Shown: piece after piece, positions 54,124-64,000 of the stretch
Layout: each line of letters starts with the position of its first letter
How positions within the stretch are numbered: the first letter of the stretch is position 1
Origin: Elgaria multicarinata webbii
Taxonomy: Eukaryota; Chordata; Lepidosauria; Squamata; Anguidae
Assembly (NCBI RefSeq): GCF_023053635.1
Contig: NC_086172.1
Coordinates: forward strand, 91,478,181 to 91,542,180
Direction: 5' to 3'
DNA: 64,000 bases
The notes under the pieces: model-generated
What the model saw: only the letters and a program-made list of their open reading frames with translations
What the model was told of the DNA's origin: nothing
The model's database searches: none
Position numbers and translations under genes: made by a program

Positions 54124-57100
54124 CTGGGTAACACAGAAAAGAAAACCAACACTCAGTAGAGGTAAGAACGCATGAATAGTTGATAGCCTTATTTTCCTAC
54201 TCTTGTGGCCATTCAACTTTGTGTGTGTGTATTGTGGGGGAGGGATAGCCCTTCATACAAGAACAGGCACATTACAAGAACAGGCATATGTGTGACTCAT
54301 GCCCGTTAATAGGGGATACCCAAGCGCATCCATGAATCACAATTTGCTAATTATCTGGCCCTACTTCAGATTCACTATTTAAATAAAGACACAATGACTC
54401 CACTGAAGACACAGGCCATTGCTAGACCACGGGTTAGCGCGGTGCTCGTCCCGTGCTCGTCCGTGTGCATCCAGATGATGCACAGGGGATCCTGGCCTCA
54501 GCCAGGACTCTAGCCGCCCTGGCACCGCGCTAACAGGAATCGCTTGTAGCATGGTTCTTCCCACGGTCCCGGCCTCAGGTCGGGCTGAGGCTGGGACCGC
54601 GGGCGTGTGGACCGTTCCACTGCTTTTTCCGGCTACTGCACTTACGCGCGAGTAGCCGGGAAAAGCGGCGGACGGGCTGCAATGCTCCCACCCCCCTTCC
54701 CCCGATTCCCCCCCACAACGTCCCTTGTCCTCCGATCTCTCCCTGTCCCCATGTGCATGTCTCGCCACACACCCCTTGTCCCCACCTGCTGTGTCCTCTG
54801 CTGCTGCCACCGATGTCCCCAGCCGCCCTGTCCGGCATCACAGGCCGGACATGGCGACAACAGGAAAAGCCAGCTGGGGACAGTGGCGGCAGCGGGACAG
54901 GGCGGCTGGGGACATCGGCGGCGGCAGGACACAGCAGGTGGGGACGGGGGGATCGGAGGCCAGGGGAAGTCGGGGGGGGGGAATCGGGGGCAGGGGTCCC
55001 TTTTTTTAAAACAAAACAAAACACACACACCCTTACCTTGGCCGTTGGTGCACTCCTGCGCACACGGCCTCTTTAAGGTAGGGGGGAAATGGCAGATGCG
55101 ACGGGGCTTCCCTCGGCCCCGTCGCGTCTCACGTGTGGACGGGGTCTACAGGTCGCGCTACTTCTAGTACAGCTTAGCCCCTCCTCCCACACGAATTCTA
55201 AGGTAGGTCTAGCAAGGCCCACAGTTGAGCACTCTTAAATCTACTGCAAACTAGATGGACTTCTTTAGGTCTAAACATGCGTAGAATTATGTCCCAAGAT
55301 AATTTCCCTAAGTATGGCATAAGTATTGGCTTCCAAGAGAAGCTCTTGATTCTTTGTTCCTCGGGCTAAATAATAAAAGGAAACCACCCAATTACAGCCA
55401 AATATTTGGAGGTAAACCAATTCATGTGCCAAATGGCTGTTTAACTGGTTGCGGATCACGGCTTTTGCTGGCATCTGACAAGGTCAGGCAGGTGCTGTGT
55501 GACCGTGGAAGTGTGAAGGATGCCTCAATCTGTGCTCCTTTCCAAATGCCCAGAATCTGGGAGCGTTGATGCAACCAGCAGGCTCTGGCTGGAGGCTTCA
55601 GGTCTTTTGCCCAGGGACCCACAAAAATGTGGATTTGACCCCTATTATAATTGCGAAGAAATGCCTTCCATAAATGTAAATAAGCCAAGTTTCTGTCACA
55701 GAAACTGCAATAGTGATCAATTAGCCAACAGCCTCAGGCGGCCCGAAATCGACCCAGCAACAAAGCCCTACCTACCTTAACCAAACTCTTCAGGATTTTC
55801 GAAGACAGCACAGCCTTGAAAGCGTCAATTGTCACCAAATCCAGTTTGAGGGTATCAGAATAACACTGATACAACACTGCAGGGATTTGCCATACTTGGC
55901 AGTAACTGAGAACTAGGCATAATCCAGCGGGGTGAGAAAAGGGAAATAATAATAATAAAAAAGGTCAGTATCCTGCAAAGTGTTTAATGGATCAGACAGA
56001 AAAACACAAATTTTGAAACATGCTATTATTTTGGGAGCACTCTCTACGAAAAGAACCCAACCACTCTTGGGCAGAGCTTCAAAGGCCCTACCCGCCACTC
56101 ACAACATGGTGGCAGAACCCAATCACAAACCATATCTCTGCTCACTCAATAGTGAGAAGGAGGCACTCTCAACATGGTCAGAGACACTATCATTATTACT
56201 TCACAGGCTCCAGGGCAGAGAACTGTTATTCAATTAATTTATCCTGGCATATCTGCCAGCATAACTGGCACAAAGCTGCCATCTTGCCAATGTGAGGTTG
56301 TGTGTCGCGATCCTAGGTTCGTGCAGCTATTGGTGCACCCACCTTCATATACTGTTGCAGCAGCCTTGGGATTAGGATGTTAATGTGAACTAAAAAAGAA
56401 CGTAAGAAGTGCCATGCTGGATCAGACCAAGGATACATCTAGTCCAGCACTCTGTTCACACAGTGGCCAATCAGCCATTGACCAGGGACCAATAAGGCAG
56501 GACATGGTGCAACAGCACCCTCCCACCCATGTTCCCCAGCAAGTGGTGCACACAGGCTTACTGCCTCAAATATTGGAGATAGCACACAACCATCAGGGCT
56601 AGTAGTCATTGATAGCCTTCACCTCCAGGAATTTATCCAACCCTTTTAAAGCCATCCAGATTGGTGGCCATCACTACATCTTGTGGTAGTGAATTCCATA
56701 ATTTAACTATGCGCTGTGTGGCAAAGTCCTTCCTTTTATTTGCCCTGGATCTCCCACCAATCGGCTTCATGGGATGACCCCGGGTTCTAGTATTTTGAGA
56801 GAGGGAGAAAAATGTCTATCCACATTCTCCATACAATGCATAATTTTGTATACCTCTATCATGTCTCAGCCAATTCTGTTGTGCCCCTCTTCTCTTTGCC
56901 AGAAGAAACTGTACCACATTCCACCTGTCAGGAAGAACTTGAGTAGCCAGACACTACCTAGACTTAGCACTCCAGACTCACAATATTTTTGCCATATTTT
57001 ATTTAATGCCTGCCTTTCTCAACCTGATGCCTTTCAAATGTTCTTGACTGGAACTCTTATCATTCCCAGCTAGTGGCTCATGCTCTACTTGTAGGTTTTA

Positions 57101-60100
57101 AAATAAAGTGGAGGGAGACAGCATTTGTGCTTTGTGTCAGTTAACAGATCTACTACCTCATACCAGATCCCCACAAAAAAGGTGCCCTTTCCCCACCTTC
57201 CAGCGACAGTTCTGCATTCTCTCCCCCATCACCCTCCTCTGTTGTCCTCCCAAAACTGCTTGCATTACCAGGTTCAGGAAGGCTAAGATCTCTCTCTCTC
57301 AGCTTTCCCCAGCCTGGTTATGAAAGACAGAGAGAAAATATATATATTAATTACCTGCTGCAGGGAGGTCCCGTACAATATTTGGCTGTTCTAGCAGCGA
57401 GCAAAAGACTTTATCTTTGAACTCTTTTGTCTTTAATGCTTTCAGTAAAGGAGAAGGGAGTGTTAGAGTCGATTCAGTAGTTTTATAATCGGTGATGGAA
57501 CATGATGAAAGAACAAATACTTGCAAATCAGTCTTCTGCATGCATCCAAAAACCTAGGGTGAAAATACAGAGCCCAACATTAAGCAGGACAAATTCCTGA
57601 AGAGCGGCTGTGTTGGGAGGGGGGGGGATTCTGATTTACTAGCAGCGTCACTGGAGCCTCTGAAGCGAGCGTGGTTCCTCCCTCATGAAATGGCCCCTGT
57701 GTTATCCCAGTAATGAGGGAAGCAGCCATGGACAAATGGTATTCATTCTGCTGCTGGTGCATCAGCCCTTCGGCTACATCCACAGAATCATAAAGTCATA
57801 GAATAGTAGAGTTGGAAGGGGCCTATAAGGCCATCAAGTCCAACCCCCTGCTCAATGCAAGAATCCACACCACCTACCTGAAAGTAAGCTTCACTGAAAT
57901 CAATGGGAAGTAGCAAAGAAACAATAAACCAATAAGCAAACTGATGACGGTAAATAACATCCAGAAAGTCAGACAATGTTGCTTTATCTACGCAGGCTGC
58001 AATCATAACAGTCAAAGGGAGCAATACAGTTGTGCAATAATTTTCTTCAATACCAGAAATGACAAAATGTGTTTTGCCCTAAGATCTTCTTCAGTGGTCT
58101 AGAATATATATAAAAATAGGCTTTTTTTATACACACCCACACATATATTTCAATCCAAGCACCTCACATCTATTGTCAATATAGAACAGTGCAGTGTTTC
58201 CACCTGTAATTATAAAAACAAATATTATTGCACAACTGTATTGTACCTGCCTCTATTGCCTTTGATAATGTTGCTTGATCTATACAGGCTGCAATCATAC
58301 AGACAGCCTTATTTCTCTTCACCAGTTTGCTTATCCCAATTGGTTTATTGCTTTTTCATAGAATCATAGAATAGTAGAGTTGGAAGGGGCCTACTGTATA
58401 AGGCCATCAAGTCCAACCCCCTGCTCAATGGTTGAGATACATTTCTTGTTTGGTCTATCAGACTTGCTTCTAAGTAGACACATACACGATCACATGCTTA
58501 GTGTCTTGCAGTAGCAAGAGTGATGTGGCACTTTAGGAAAGCGGCATCTGCACAAACATTCTTGGAGAATGGAATTTACTCTCCCAGTGCATCCAGCCCT
58601 TGTAATTCAGATATCAGTAGGCCTTCAGCTGACACTCAATTCCCTGATGAGAAAAATAGCAGGCCCCCATGATCTCCAGTCAACACGATCTAAAGGGCAA
58701 TGCCAGTTTAAAGCTCTCCTGTGCCACATCGCAAATCCTTTTTTGAGAAATTGCTGCCGCTGCTGCACTAGTGTACACGTGGCGAAAAGCCCCTGTGCAC
58801 GTAGGCCCTAAGTAGCCGGTCAGCAATAACCAACTCCGTTCAAAAGATGAAGCAAAGGAACTGATGTGAGCCCAACGTGGTTGCAAGTAACAAATGAAGC
58901 CCAATCATCATTTGAAAAGTTGGTTGGCAATTTCAAACCATTTTCCTTTTAGGATAGGGGTGCACCACCTTTGTAACCCTGAGAACCACATCTAGTGTTG
59001 GGCTGGGGGAGGGGGGAAGAGTCCACTTGTGTATGAGGCACATACACACACATTCTCCCCCCCTCAACACACATACACACACTTGCCACCCATACATGCA
59101 CAGCACAGAGAGATGGGGAGGTTTAAACCTCCCTTGCTTTCCAAGATCTAGGAATTGCTATTTCTCCATCATGCTAAAACAGCATTTTCCTCCCGACAGT
59201 CCAGCTAATTACTTGGGCTGCAGGAGAAAGTGAGCAAGGTCCCCGTGGTGGCTTGTGCATCCCTGCTTTGGATAACAGCTCGTACATCTTGCCCTTTGGG
59301 ACATACATCATATAGAAGTTCTACCTAGCAAAATGGGTGTTTGATGAATTGTGAGTGAAACCAGCAGTTTTATTTACAGCATAATGTTATATATGTCTAC
59401 TCAGAAGTAATCTTGATGGGACTTACTCCCAGGTAAGTGTGGATAAGATTACAACCATAGATTCATGACCTGTCTTCTCCTCAATATAGACCCACCAATA
59501 CATTTTTTGAGCCTGGTGGGGTGGGGTGGGGTGGAGCAGGGGAGGGGCTTACGCATTTGGCCCTGTGCTTTGAGTCCCCACTTTTTACCTTTCCAAGCCA
59601 CTGAAACTGTTGGTCCTCAGCCACATAACAATTGCACTGGCACAACAAAACCTGAGAAAACAGAATGGTAATAAAAGCTTGATGAATTTCAGCACTGCCA
59701 CAAAAATTGCCATGATCCTTGAAGGCTACAATTGTGTGAACACTTTCCTGAGAGTAAGCCCCACTGAATGCAGTAGTACTTACTTCCAAGGAAACATACA
59801 TGGGTCTGAACAACACATCGCACTGGATTTTGACTAACCTTCCAATAGACATATTTTCAGACAATCATTACTGTGTGGCTCTTTCTTCACAGACAAATGA
59901 TACAAACGGGGATAGCTCCTAATTCAGTGGTCGATTACATGCTTTCGATCCCACTGCCATCAGAGATGTGCTTGGTGGGAAAATGAGAGTGGCTGCTCCC
60001 AGACTCTGGAACGCCCTGCTAAGAGGGGCTGGGTTGATTGCTTCTCTCTCATCCTTCTACTAGCAGGCAAAGACATTTTTATTCAGGCTGGCCTTTGGCA

Positions 60101-63027
60101 TGTTGCTGGACCGTTCTGCAGCTGAAATGGGTTTTAATTGGTTGAATGCTGTCTATTTCATCTATGTTTTCTAATTGTGCTTTTATGGATCTGTTTGTAC
60201 ATTGGGTTTTAATAAAGATTTTGTTTTTAACTTGTATTTTATTTATTTATTACATTTCTATACCACCCAATAGCTGCATTTCTCTGGACGGTTCACAAGT
60301 ATTTTATTATTGTTAGCTGCCTTGGGGCAGAAAGGTGGGACAAAAATTAAATAAATATTAAGGTTGACTCAGTATAAAGGCTGCTCCATGTATTCACATG
60401 AAGACTTCTCCTATTGCAAACCCTTCTTCCTTTCATGGCATCGAAAAACACCAGTGTCTAAAGATACATGTAGAGCAGGCTTCCCCAACCTGGTGCCCCT
60501 CAGATGTTTTGGACTACAGCTCCCAGCATTCCTGACCATTGGCAACATTAGCTGGAACAGATGGAAGCTGAAGGCATAAACATCTGAATGGCCTCATGTT
60601 TGGGCTGGGATATGGTATAGCTAATATTTCCCAAAATGCATCCATAAAAGCACAATGCTGATATTCTAATTATTGCATATGATGGTAGGAAGTAAGATGC
60701 AAGCGTTGCTGAATCTCAGGCACCAAAATTGCAACAAATTGCAAAGATAGCAGCAGCTAACTAAATCAAATATGATCTTTAAGCTCCATTCGAAAATAAC
60801 AACAGAAAACACACACATGAAAGAGATATTTACTTACTGTGGGATCTGAAAGCAACCGATAAAACAAACAGAATGAATCTGTTGGAAGAACGTTGGTTGT
60901 GTTTAAAGTTCTGCACCACTCATTCCACAATTTGACAGATCCAGCTACTTCCCAGCATCCAGAATTCAAAACAAAGGAAGTAAAGAACGCTGCGGACAAA
61001 TGCAAATTCATTTATGTAGCACTGAAAGACGCCGCATATTGCTAGGTGGACATCTAGCGATGCACCTCAGTTTAAACAGACAGCATAATCCACACATTAT
61101 TTAAGCCACCCAGAGGAGGAGCCTGCATGCTTTGCATGGAGAAGATCCCAGGTTCAATCACCAGCATCTCCAAATAAGGCTGGAAAAATTCCTGCCAGAA
61201 ACCCTGGAGAACCACTGCTGGTCAGTACTGACAATACTGGGCTAGATGGACGCATAGTCTGGCCCATTGTAAGGCAGCTTCCTATGTTCCACTCAAGACA
61301 TACTGAAATTGTTCAAAGCAAATCTGCAAGACTTTCACAGCTGCTTAAATGCCAAAACAAAGAATACGTCCAACTGCTTTGCACTGCTTACCTGCTGCAT
61401 TCTGCCCTACACCCAATATGAACTTGGAACAAGGAAACTGCTCATCTATAGATGCGTTAGATGTCGCATTCCAGACAATGTGAACTTCCCTAAATATAAG
61501 AAACAGAACAGGATTAAATGAGCTCTGAGCAGGAAGATGGATAGGAAGCTGCACGAAAATCACAGCAGTGTTATTTGTACACCATACAATCAAGGCAGGT
61601 TAAATACAAAAGTAGCGTCTTGGAATATCATCACCGACCAAGTGGCTTAAATTCTGCACCCAGTCCCACACAGAGCAAGCCAATCACCTGTACAAGGATT
61701 CTGGCCAATTTTCCTAAGGAAGTAAAAGGCACAAAAGTGGAAACGATTACAAGTAGCTCTGCAACGTGTGTGTGTCTGCAATTGGAATTAATAACGGCAG
61801 GAAAGGTTTATAGGGAGCTTCTCTCATGCTGGTTTTCTACCGAAAAGCACCCAGTCCTCAAAGCTGTTTTTACCCCTACTGGGGAAAAGGCAAAATAAAC
61901 CCTTCTATAGGGGAGCTCTCTTTCTACTAAATTTCCATGACTGAAATGAGAATACTAATTCTCCCCCAAAAGCGGAGCTGCCTGCCATTGGTGCCCCAGC
62001 GCTGCTGTGTGCAACTGTATTCACAGGGCAATTAGGGAACCAAGGTACAAACATATTCATTCCCTACTAAAAGAAATGTGTAAACAGAAGCATGCACACA
62101 CACACACTTAAGAGGACCTTCTTTCCCAGTAGAAGAGCAGTGCAAATTAGAACTGTAAGACTATTTTACAAAATAGTATTGTAATACAACATTATATTTC
62201 ATAATATAATGTGATACTATGAGATGTGTTCACTATGCTTACAGTTCTCTCTGTTTTTGTTGTGCCTCTATACTGTTGATTTGTTTGCTCTTCTTGTGAG
62301 CTGCTTTGAGCATAATTTGGAAAAGCGGCATACAAACAAACATAAAGATGCTGATGCTGCAGCCACCTTGCTCAACCAAAGCAGGTCTGTGTCTGGATGG
62401 AACACTGAGGGGGAACCCCATGAACGCCACCTCGAGTTCCATTATAGAAGAAAGTGGAGATGAGCTAAAACTAAATAATAGTCTAAAGCCAATGACAACT
62501 ATTCCTGGCTAAGATCGCATACACACTCCAATCGGGATGCAGATCCTGCCTAAAAACGCATTCTCTGGTCCCGGAACACTTTCCTTCTGCCTAACTCAGA
62601 GTGCGCGCGCAGAGGAAGGAGAGGTGTAATTATTTAGCTGTGATCTGAAGGCACTCTAAACATGCTCAGAGGCACCGCTTTAAGAGCTCCAAGGACAGCG
62701 TTGAAATGTTATCCACGTCAAGTCAGACTGAGCCGTAACCCAGCCTTCCCTGGCCTGCTGCCTTCCAGATGTGTCGGACTACAACTCCCAGCACCCCCAG
62801 CCAGCCATGCTGGGGGATGTTGGGAGTGGTAGTCCAGCCCGACACATCTGGGGAAGGCTGCCCTGCCCTTTTCCTTTTTCTCGACGCTACCTTTTCTTCT
62901 CGAGCGCCCGGCGAATCTCGCGATCTTCCGGCGCTTCCTCGCGTTCTGCGGCCGCCTCCTCCTCCTCCTCGTCGTCCACCCCAGCGCGGGACGGGGCGGT
63001 CACCACCTCGCCAAAGAACGTGGCCAT
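54052..63027 (-). CDS. PSMG1: PSMG1: proteasome assembly chaperone 1, complete, 7 exons
   Basis: PAC1 pairs with PAC2 (PSMG2) to assemble the alpha ring of the 20S proteasome and prevent off-pathway alpha-ring dimers. Exons sum to 858 nt (285 aa plus stop), close to the human 288, and all phases agree. The N-terminus MATFFGEVVTAPSRAG with an acidic Glu run, then PEDREIRRALEKKRE, matches human MAATFFGEVVKAPCRAG and PEDREVRLQLARKRE. Later landmarks are PCSKFILGVGQNAAAFF, KLWNEWCRTLNTTN, CYVAEDQQFQWLGKV, ITDYKTTEST, LEQPNIVRDLPAAVLSYCQV and the terminal TNEIDSIYT. The last of these matches human TNEIQSNIYT. The protein is soluble, with no signal peptide or membrane span. Introns show it is not a retrocopy. 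In human this gene lies on chromosome 21 beside BRWD1, which is not seen here. Confidence 0.95.
54414..55220. mobile_element. GC-rich palindromic DNA element in PSMG1 intron 6
   Basis: The ends GGCCATTGCTAGACC and the inverse GGTCTAGCAAGGCC match with one difference. Inside, GCCACCGATGTCCCCAGCCG pairs with GGCTGGGGACATCGGCGG, so several long frames on both strands are by-products of GC-rich palindromes. No transposase was recognised and the target duplication is unclear. Confidence 0.7.
55776..55912 (-). CDS. PSMG1: PSMG1 exon 6
   Basis: 137 nt, phase 1 to 0, donor GTAGGT. It codes VLSYCQVWQIPAVLYQCYSD, LKLDLVTIDAFKAVL and KILKSLVK, matching human VLSYCQVWKIPAILYLCYTD and LKGLVK. The acceptor (TGCCTAG) has a weak pyrimidine tract. 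Confidence 0.91.
56395..57080 (-). mobile_element. LINE 3' region fragment
   Basis: AAGTGCCATGCTGGATCAGA, CACTCTGTTCACACAGTGGC, TTTATCCAACCCTTTTAAAG and TTGTGGTAGTGAATTCCATA are in the usual order of a common reptile LINE 3' UTR. It lies in PSMG1 intron 5. Confidence 0.7.
57355..57553 (-). CDS. PSMG1: PSMG1 exon 5
   Basis: 199 nt, phase 0 to 1, acceptor TTTTCACCCTAG, donor GTAATT. It codes VFGCMQKTDLQVFVLSSC, ITDYKTTEST, LPSPLLKALKT and LLEQPNIVRDLPAA. Confidence 0.93.
57785..57877 (-). mobile_element. CR1 3' end fragment
   Basis: AATCATAAAGTCATAGAATA through CAAGTCCAACCCCCTGCTCA, in PSMG1 intron 4. Confidence 0.8.
58357..58432 (-). mobile_element. CR1 3' end fragment
   Basis: CATAGAATCATAGAATAGTA through TCCAACCCCCTGCTCAATG, in PSMG1 intron 4. 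Confidence 0.8.
58440..59580. other. PSMG1 intron 4, right part
   Basis: No extra exon. A repeat with GTCTACTCAGAAGTAATCTT and GGGACTTACTCCCAGGTAAG lies near 59394-59455. Confidence 0.45.
59589..59651 (-). CDS. PSMG1: PSMG1 exon 4
   Basis: 63 nt, 21 codons, phase 0 to 0, acceptor TTTTCTCAG, donor GTAAAA. It codes VLLCQCNCYVAEDQQFQWLG and K, near-identical to the human exon. Confidence 0.93.
59985..60360 (+). mobile_element. L2-type LINE 3' end
   Basis: AGACTCTGGAACGCCCTGCT encodes the R-L-W-N-A-L end of the L2 protein, followed by GCAAAGACATTTTTATTCAG and a tail GGTGGGACAAAAATTAAATA. A second, reversed tail lies inside near 60240-60300. Confidence 0.65.
60475..60552. repeat. Half of a palindromic MITE-like repeat
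   Basis: GGCTTCCCCAACCTGGTGCC, then TTTTGGACTACAGCTCCCAG. The other arm is missing or decayed. Confidence 0.55.
60838..60989 (-). CDS. PSMG1: PSMG1 exon 3
   Basis: 152 nt, phase 1 to 0, donor GTAAGT. It codes AFFTSFVLNSGCWEVAGS, KLWNEWCRTLNTTN and DSFCLFYRLLSDPT, all strongly conserved in PSMG1. Confidence 0.93.
61095..61300 (+). mobile_element. tRNA-type SINE
   Basis: GGAGCCTGCATGCTTTGCAT, CCCAGGTTCAATCACCAGCA (B-box-like GGTTCAATC) and GTAAGGCAGCTTCCTATGTT, parallel to 40685-40870. It lies in PSMG1 intron 2, about 90 bases from exon 2. Confidence 0.75.
61392..61489 (-). CDS. PSMG1: PSMG1 exon 2
   Basis: 98 nt, phase 2 to 1, acceptor TTATATTTAG, donor GTAAGC. It codes EVHIVWNATSNASIDEQF and PCSKFILGVGQNAA; human has YPCSKFIIAIGNNAV at this point. 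Confidence 0.92.
61510..62740. other. PSMG1 intron 1, nothing recognised
   Basis: No exon. A GAGCTGCTTTGAGCATAATT stretch near 62300 is a LINE-like tail. Confidence 0.4.
62743..62866. repeat. Palindromic MITE-like repeat beside PSMG1 exon 1
   Basis: CCTTCCAGATGTGTCGGACT pairs with the inverse GTCCAGCCCGACACATCTGG. The repeat ends about 25 bases from the PSMG1 exon 1 donor. Confidence 0.7.
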
Positions 63028-63210
63028 CGCCCTTCGAAGCGAGGCTCGCCGGCCACGCAGATGGCGGCTGCAAAGCGCGTGCTCTTCCGGGTGAAAGCCA
63101 GCCCCTCGGCCGGCCTCTGCAAGGCTCGCTCGCCCGGGCAGCTCCACGGAGAGTGCTCAGAAGCCGCCGCTGAAGCCGCGCTGCCCTGCTCGCTTTGAGC
63201 TTGCCCTCAG
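62870..63210 (-). promoter_or_regulatory. CpG island promoter of PSMG1
   Basis: This CG-dense block surrounds PSMG1 exon 1. Just upstream of the start it holds GATGGCGGC (YY1-type, near 63060) and CTTCCGG (ETS-type, near 63085), both common in housekeeping promoters. A plus-strand ATG in the YY1-like site opens only about 40 codons and has no recognisable product. Confidence 0.7.
62891..63027 (-). CDS. PSMG1: PSMG1 exon 1
   Basis: 137 nt, 45 codons plus two bases, donor GTAGCG. It codes the conserved start MATFFGEVV, an acidic stretch and EDREIRRALEKK. The frame closes shortly after the donor, so splicing is required. Confidence 0.92.
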
Positions 63211-63609
63211 TTGCTGAGAGGGCCGGGATTAAGCACGGTTCGCGCAGCTTTCCCTCAGCCTGGTGCCTTCTAGAGGTGTTGCACTACAACTTCCAGAATC
63301 CTCCAGCCGGCATAGCCAGACATGCTTTCAGACGCTCTGCAGTTCTAGGGACACTGATTTGGAATAAAGCCCTTTGGATTCAATATAGGCTTTACTTCTG
63401 AGTAAGCCTGCCGGCGTGGGGCTGTTTCAACAATGTATAGGGCTAAGGGGAAACTAATGGGGATGAATGGGTTGGAATAAATATCAGTTTTCTTCAAGGT
63501 GCAGTTTAACGGATCAGATCGCACTGCTTGAATGCCCTGTTACTTTTCTTTTAAGTAATACCAGGTTTACCCGTTTGTATTCCATTTCTGGCTGCATAAT
63601 TTTAATTTC

Positions 63610-63945
63610 TCCGCTGTGGCACTCCGGTTGTGGAATGAGCTCCCCAGAGAGGTCCACCTGGCACCTACACTGTACTCTTTTGTCGCCAACTGAAGACCTT
63701 TTTATTCTCTCAGTATTTTAACACTTAATTTTAACTTAAATTTAAATTTTACAGTTCTAACTCTGCATTTTAATCTTATATCAATTTTGCTGCGTGGTTT
63801 TATCCTGGTTGTGCTTTTTATACTGTATTTTGTATTTGTGCTTTTAACCTGTTGGTTGTTTTATTATGGTTTTAATTTTTGTGAACCGCCCAGAGAGCTT
63901 CGGCTATTGGGCGGTATAAAAATGTAATAAATAAATAAATAAAGG
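63610..63945 (+). mobile_element. L2-type LINE 3' end
   Basis: GCACTCCGGTTGTGGAATGA encodes R-L-W-N-E-L-P, followed by GAAGACCTTTTTATTCTCTC and the tail AACCGCCCAGAGAGCTTCGG and AATAAATAAATAAATAAAG. The copy shows that this widespread tail belongs to the L2 group. Confidence 0.75.
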
Positions 63946-64000
63946 GTTAATTTTGAGGGTTTTTTTAAAAAAAGTTTTGAATTCCACTGTAATTATCTTT

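Noticed and set aside
54379-55167. Several overlapping Gly/Pro/Arg-rich frames on both strands
   Set aside because: They arise from a GC-rich palindromic element that lacks stops on both strands; no family likeness.
55271-55474. Minus-strand open frame of 67 codons just after PSMG1 exon 6, as an alternative last exon
   Set aside because: It shows no likeness to the PSMG1 C-terminus, and the true last exon with a matching TNEI-x-S-IYT end was found at 54052-54123.
62723-63173. Plus- and minus-strand frames over the PSMG1 promoter and exon 1
   Set aside because: Apart from the PSMG1 frame they are shadows of CG-rich DNA and of a palindromic MITE.
1-64000. CRISPR arrays, bacterial operons, rRNA or functional tRNA genes
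   Set aside because: No regularly spaced repeats with unique spacers were seen. The only tRNA-like sequences are SINE heads lacking a cloverleaf that could be drawn with confidence.

Overview
This is vertebrate nuclear DNA, most likely from a squamate reptile. The genes have many exons with GT/AG introns. The repeats are those of a non-avian sauropsid: CR1/L3 and L2 LINE ends, tRNA-type SINEs, palindromic MITEs, hAT elements and a DIRS retrotransposon. No operons, CRISPR arrays or other prokaryotic features are present. The species is inferred from repeat content and gene divergence; nothing in the window names it.

Three host genes lie on the minus strand in the same direction. (1) The 5' end of CARS1 (cysteinyl-tRNA synthetase): exon 1 in a CpG island at 21.73 kb and exon 2, coding the GST-like N-terminal domain, at 11.28-11.53 kb. 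The rest lies beyond the left edge. (2) A complete death receptor of the TRAIL-receptor type (TNFRSF10/22/23/26 group), 10 coding exons from 48.90 to 26.03 kb, 386 aa. It has a signal peptide, cysteine-rich domains, one membrane segment and a C-terminal death domain. All splice phases agree. (3) A complete PSMG1 (proteasome assembly chaperone 1), 7 exons from 63.03 to 54.05 kb, 285 aa.

Layout: 0-11.3 kb is CARS1 intron 2, holding a nested inverted-repeat element, a CR1 3' end and a whole-looking 5.8-kb DIRS element (3455-9282). 11.5-21.7 kb is CARS1 intron 1. 21.7-26.0 kb is intergenic with an L2 LINE. 26.0-48.9 kb is the receptor gene, whose introns carry L2 tails, a 445-bp hAT element, a SINE and an 81-bp tandem duplication. 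49-53.9 kb is intergenic, with an L3/CR1 relic split by a 638-bp hAT foldback element. 54.05-63.03 kb is PSMG1, with a GC-rich palindromic element in its last intron. The right edge is an L2 3' end.

The genes have unrelated jobs: translation, apoptosis signalling and 20S proteasome assembly. The main biological point is the locus. In mouse the decoy TRAIL receptors Tnfrsf22/23 and Tnfrsf26 lie beside Cars1 and lack a death domain. The copy here, in the same place, keeps an apparently complete death receptor. PSMG1 beside it differs from the human arrangement, where it is on chromosome 21 next to BRWD1.
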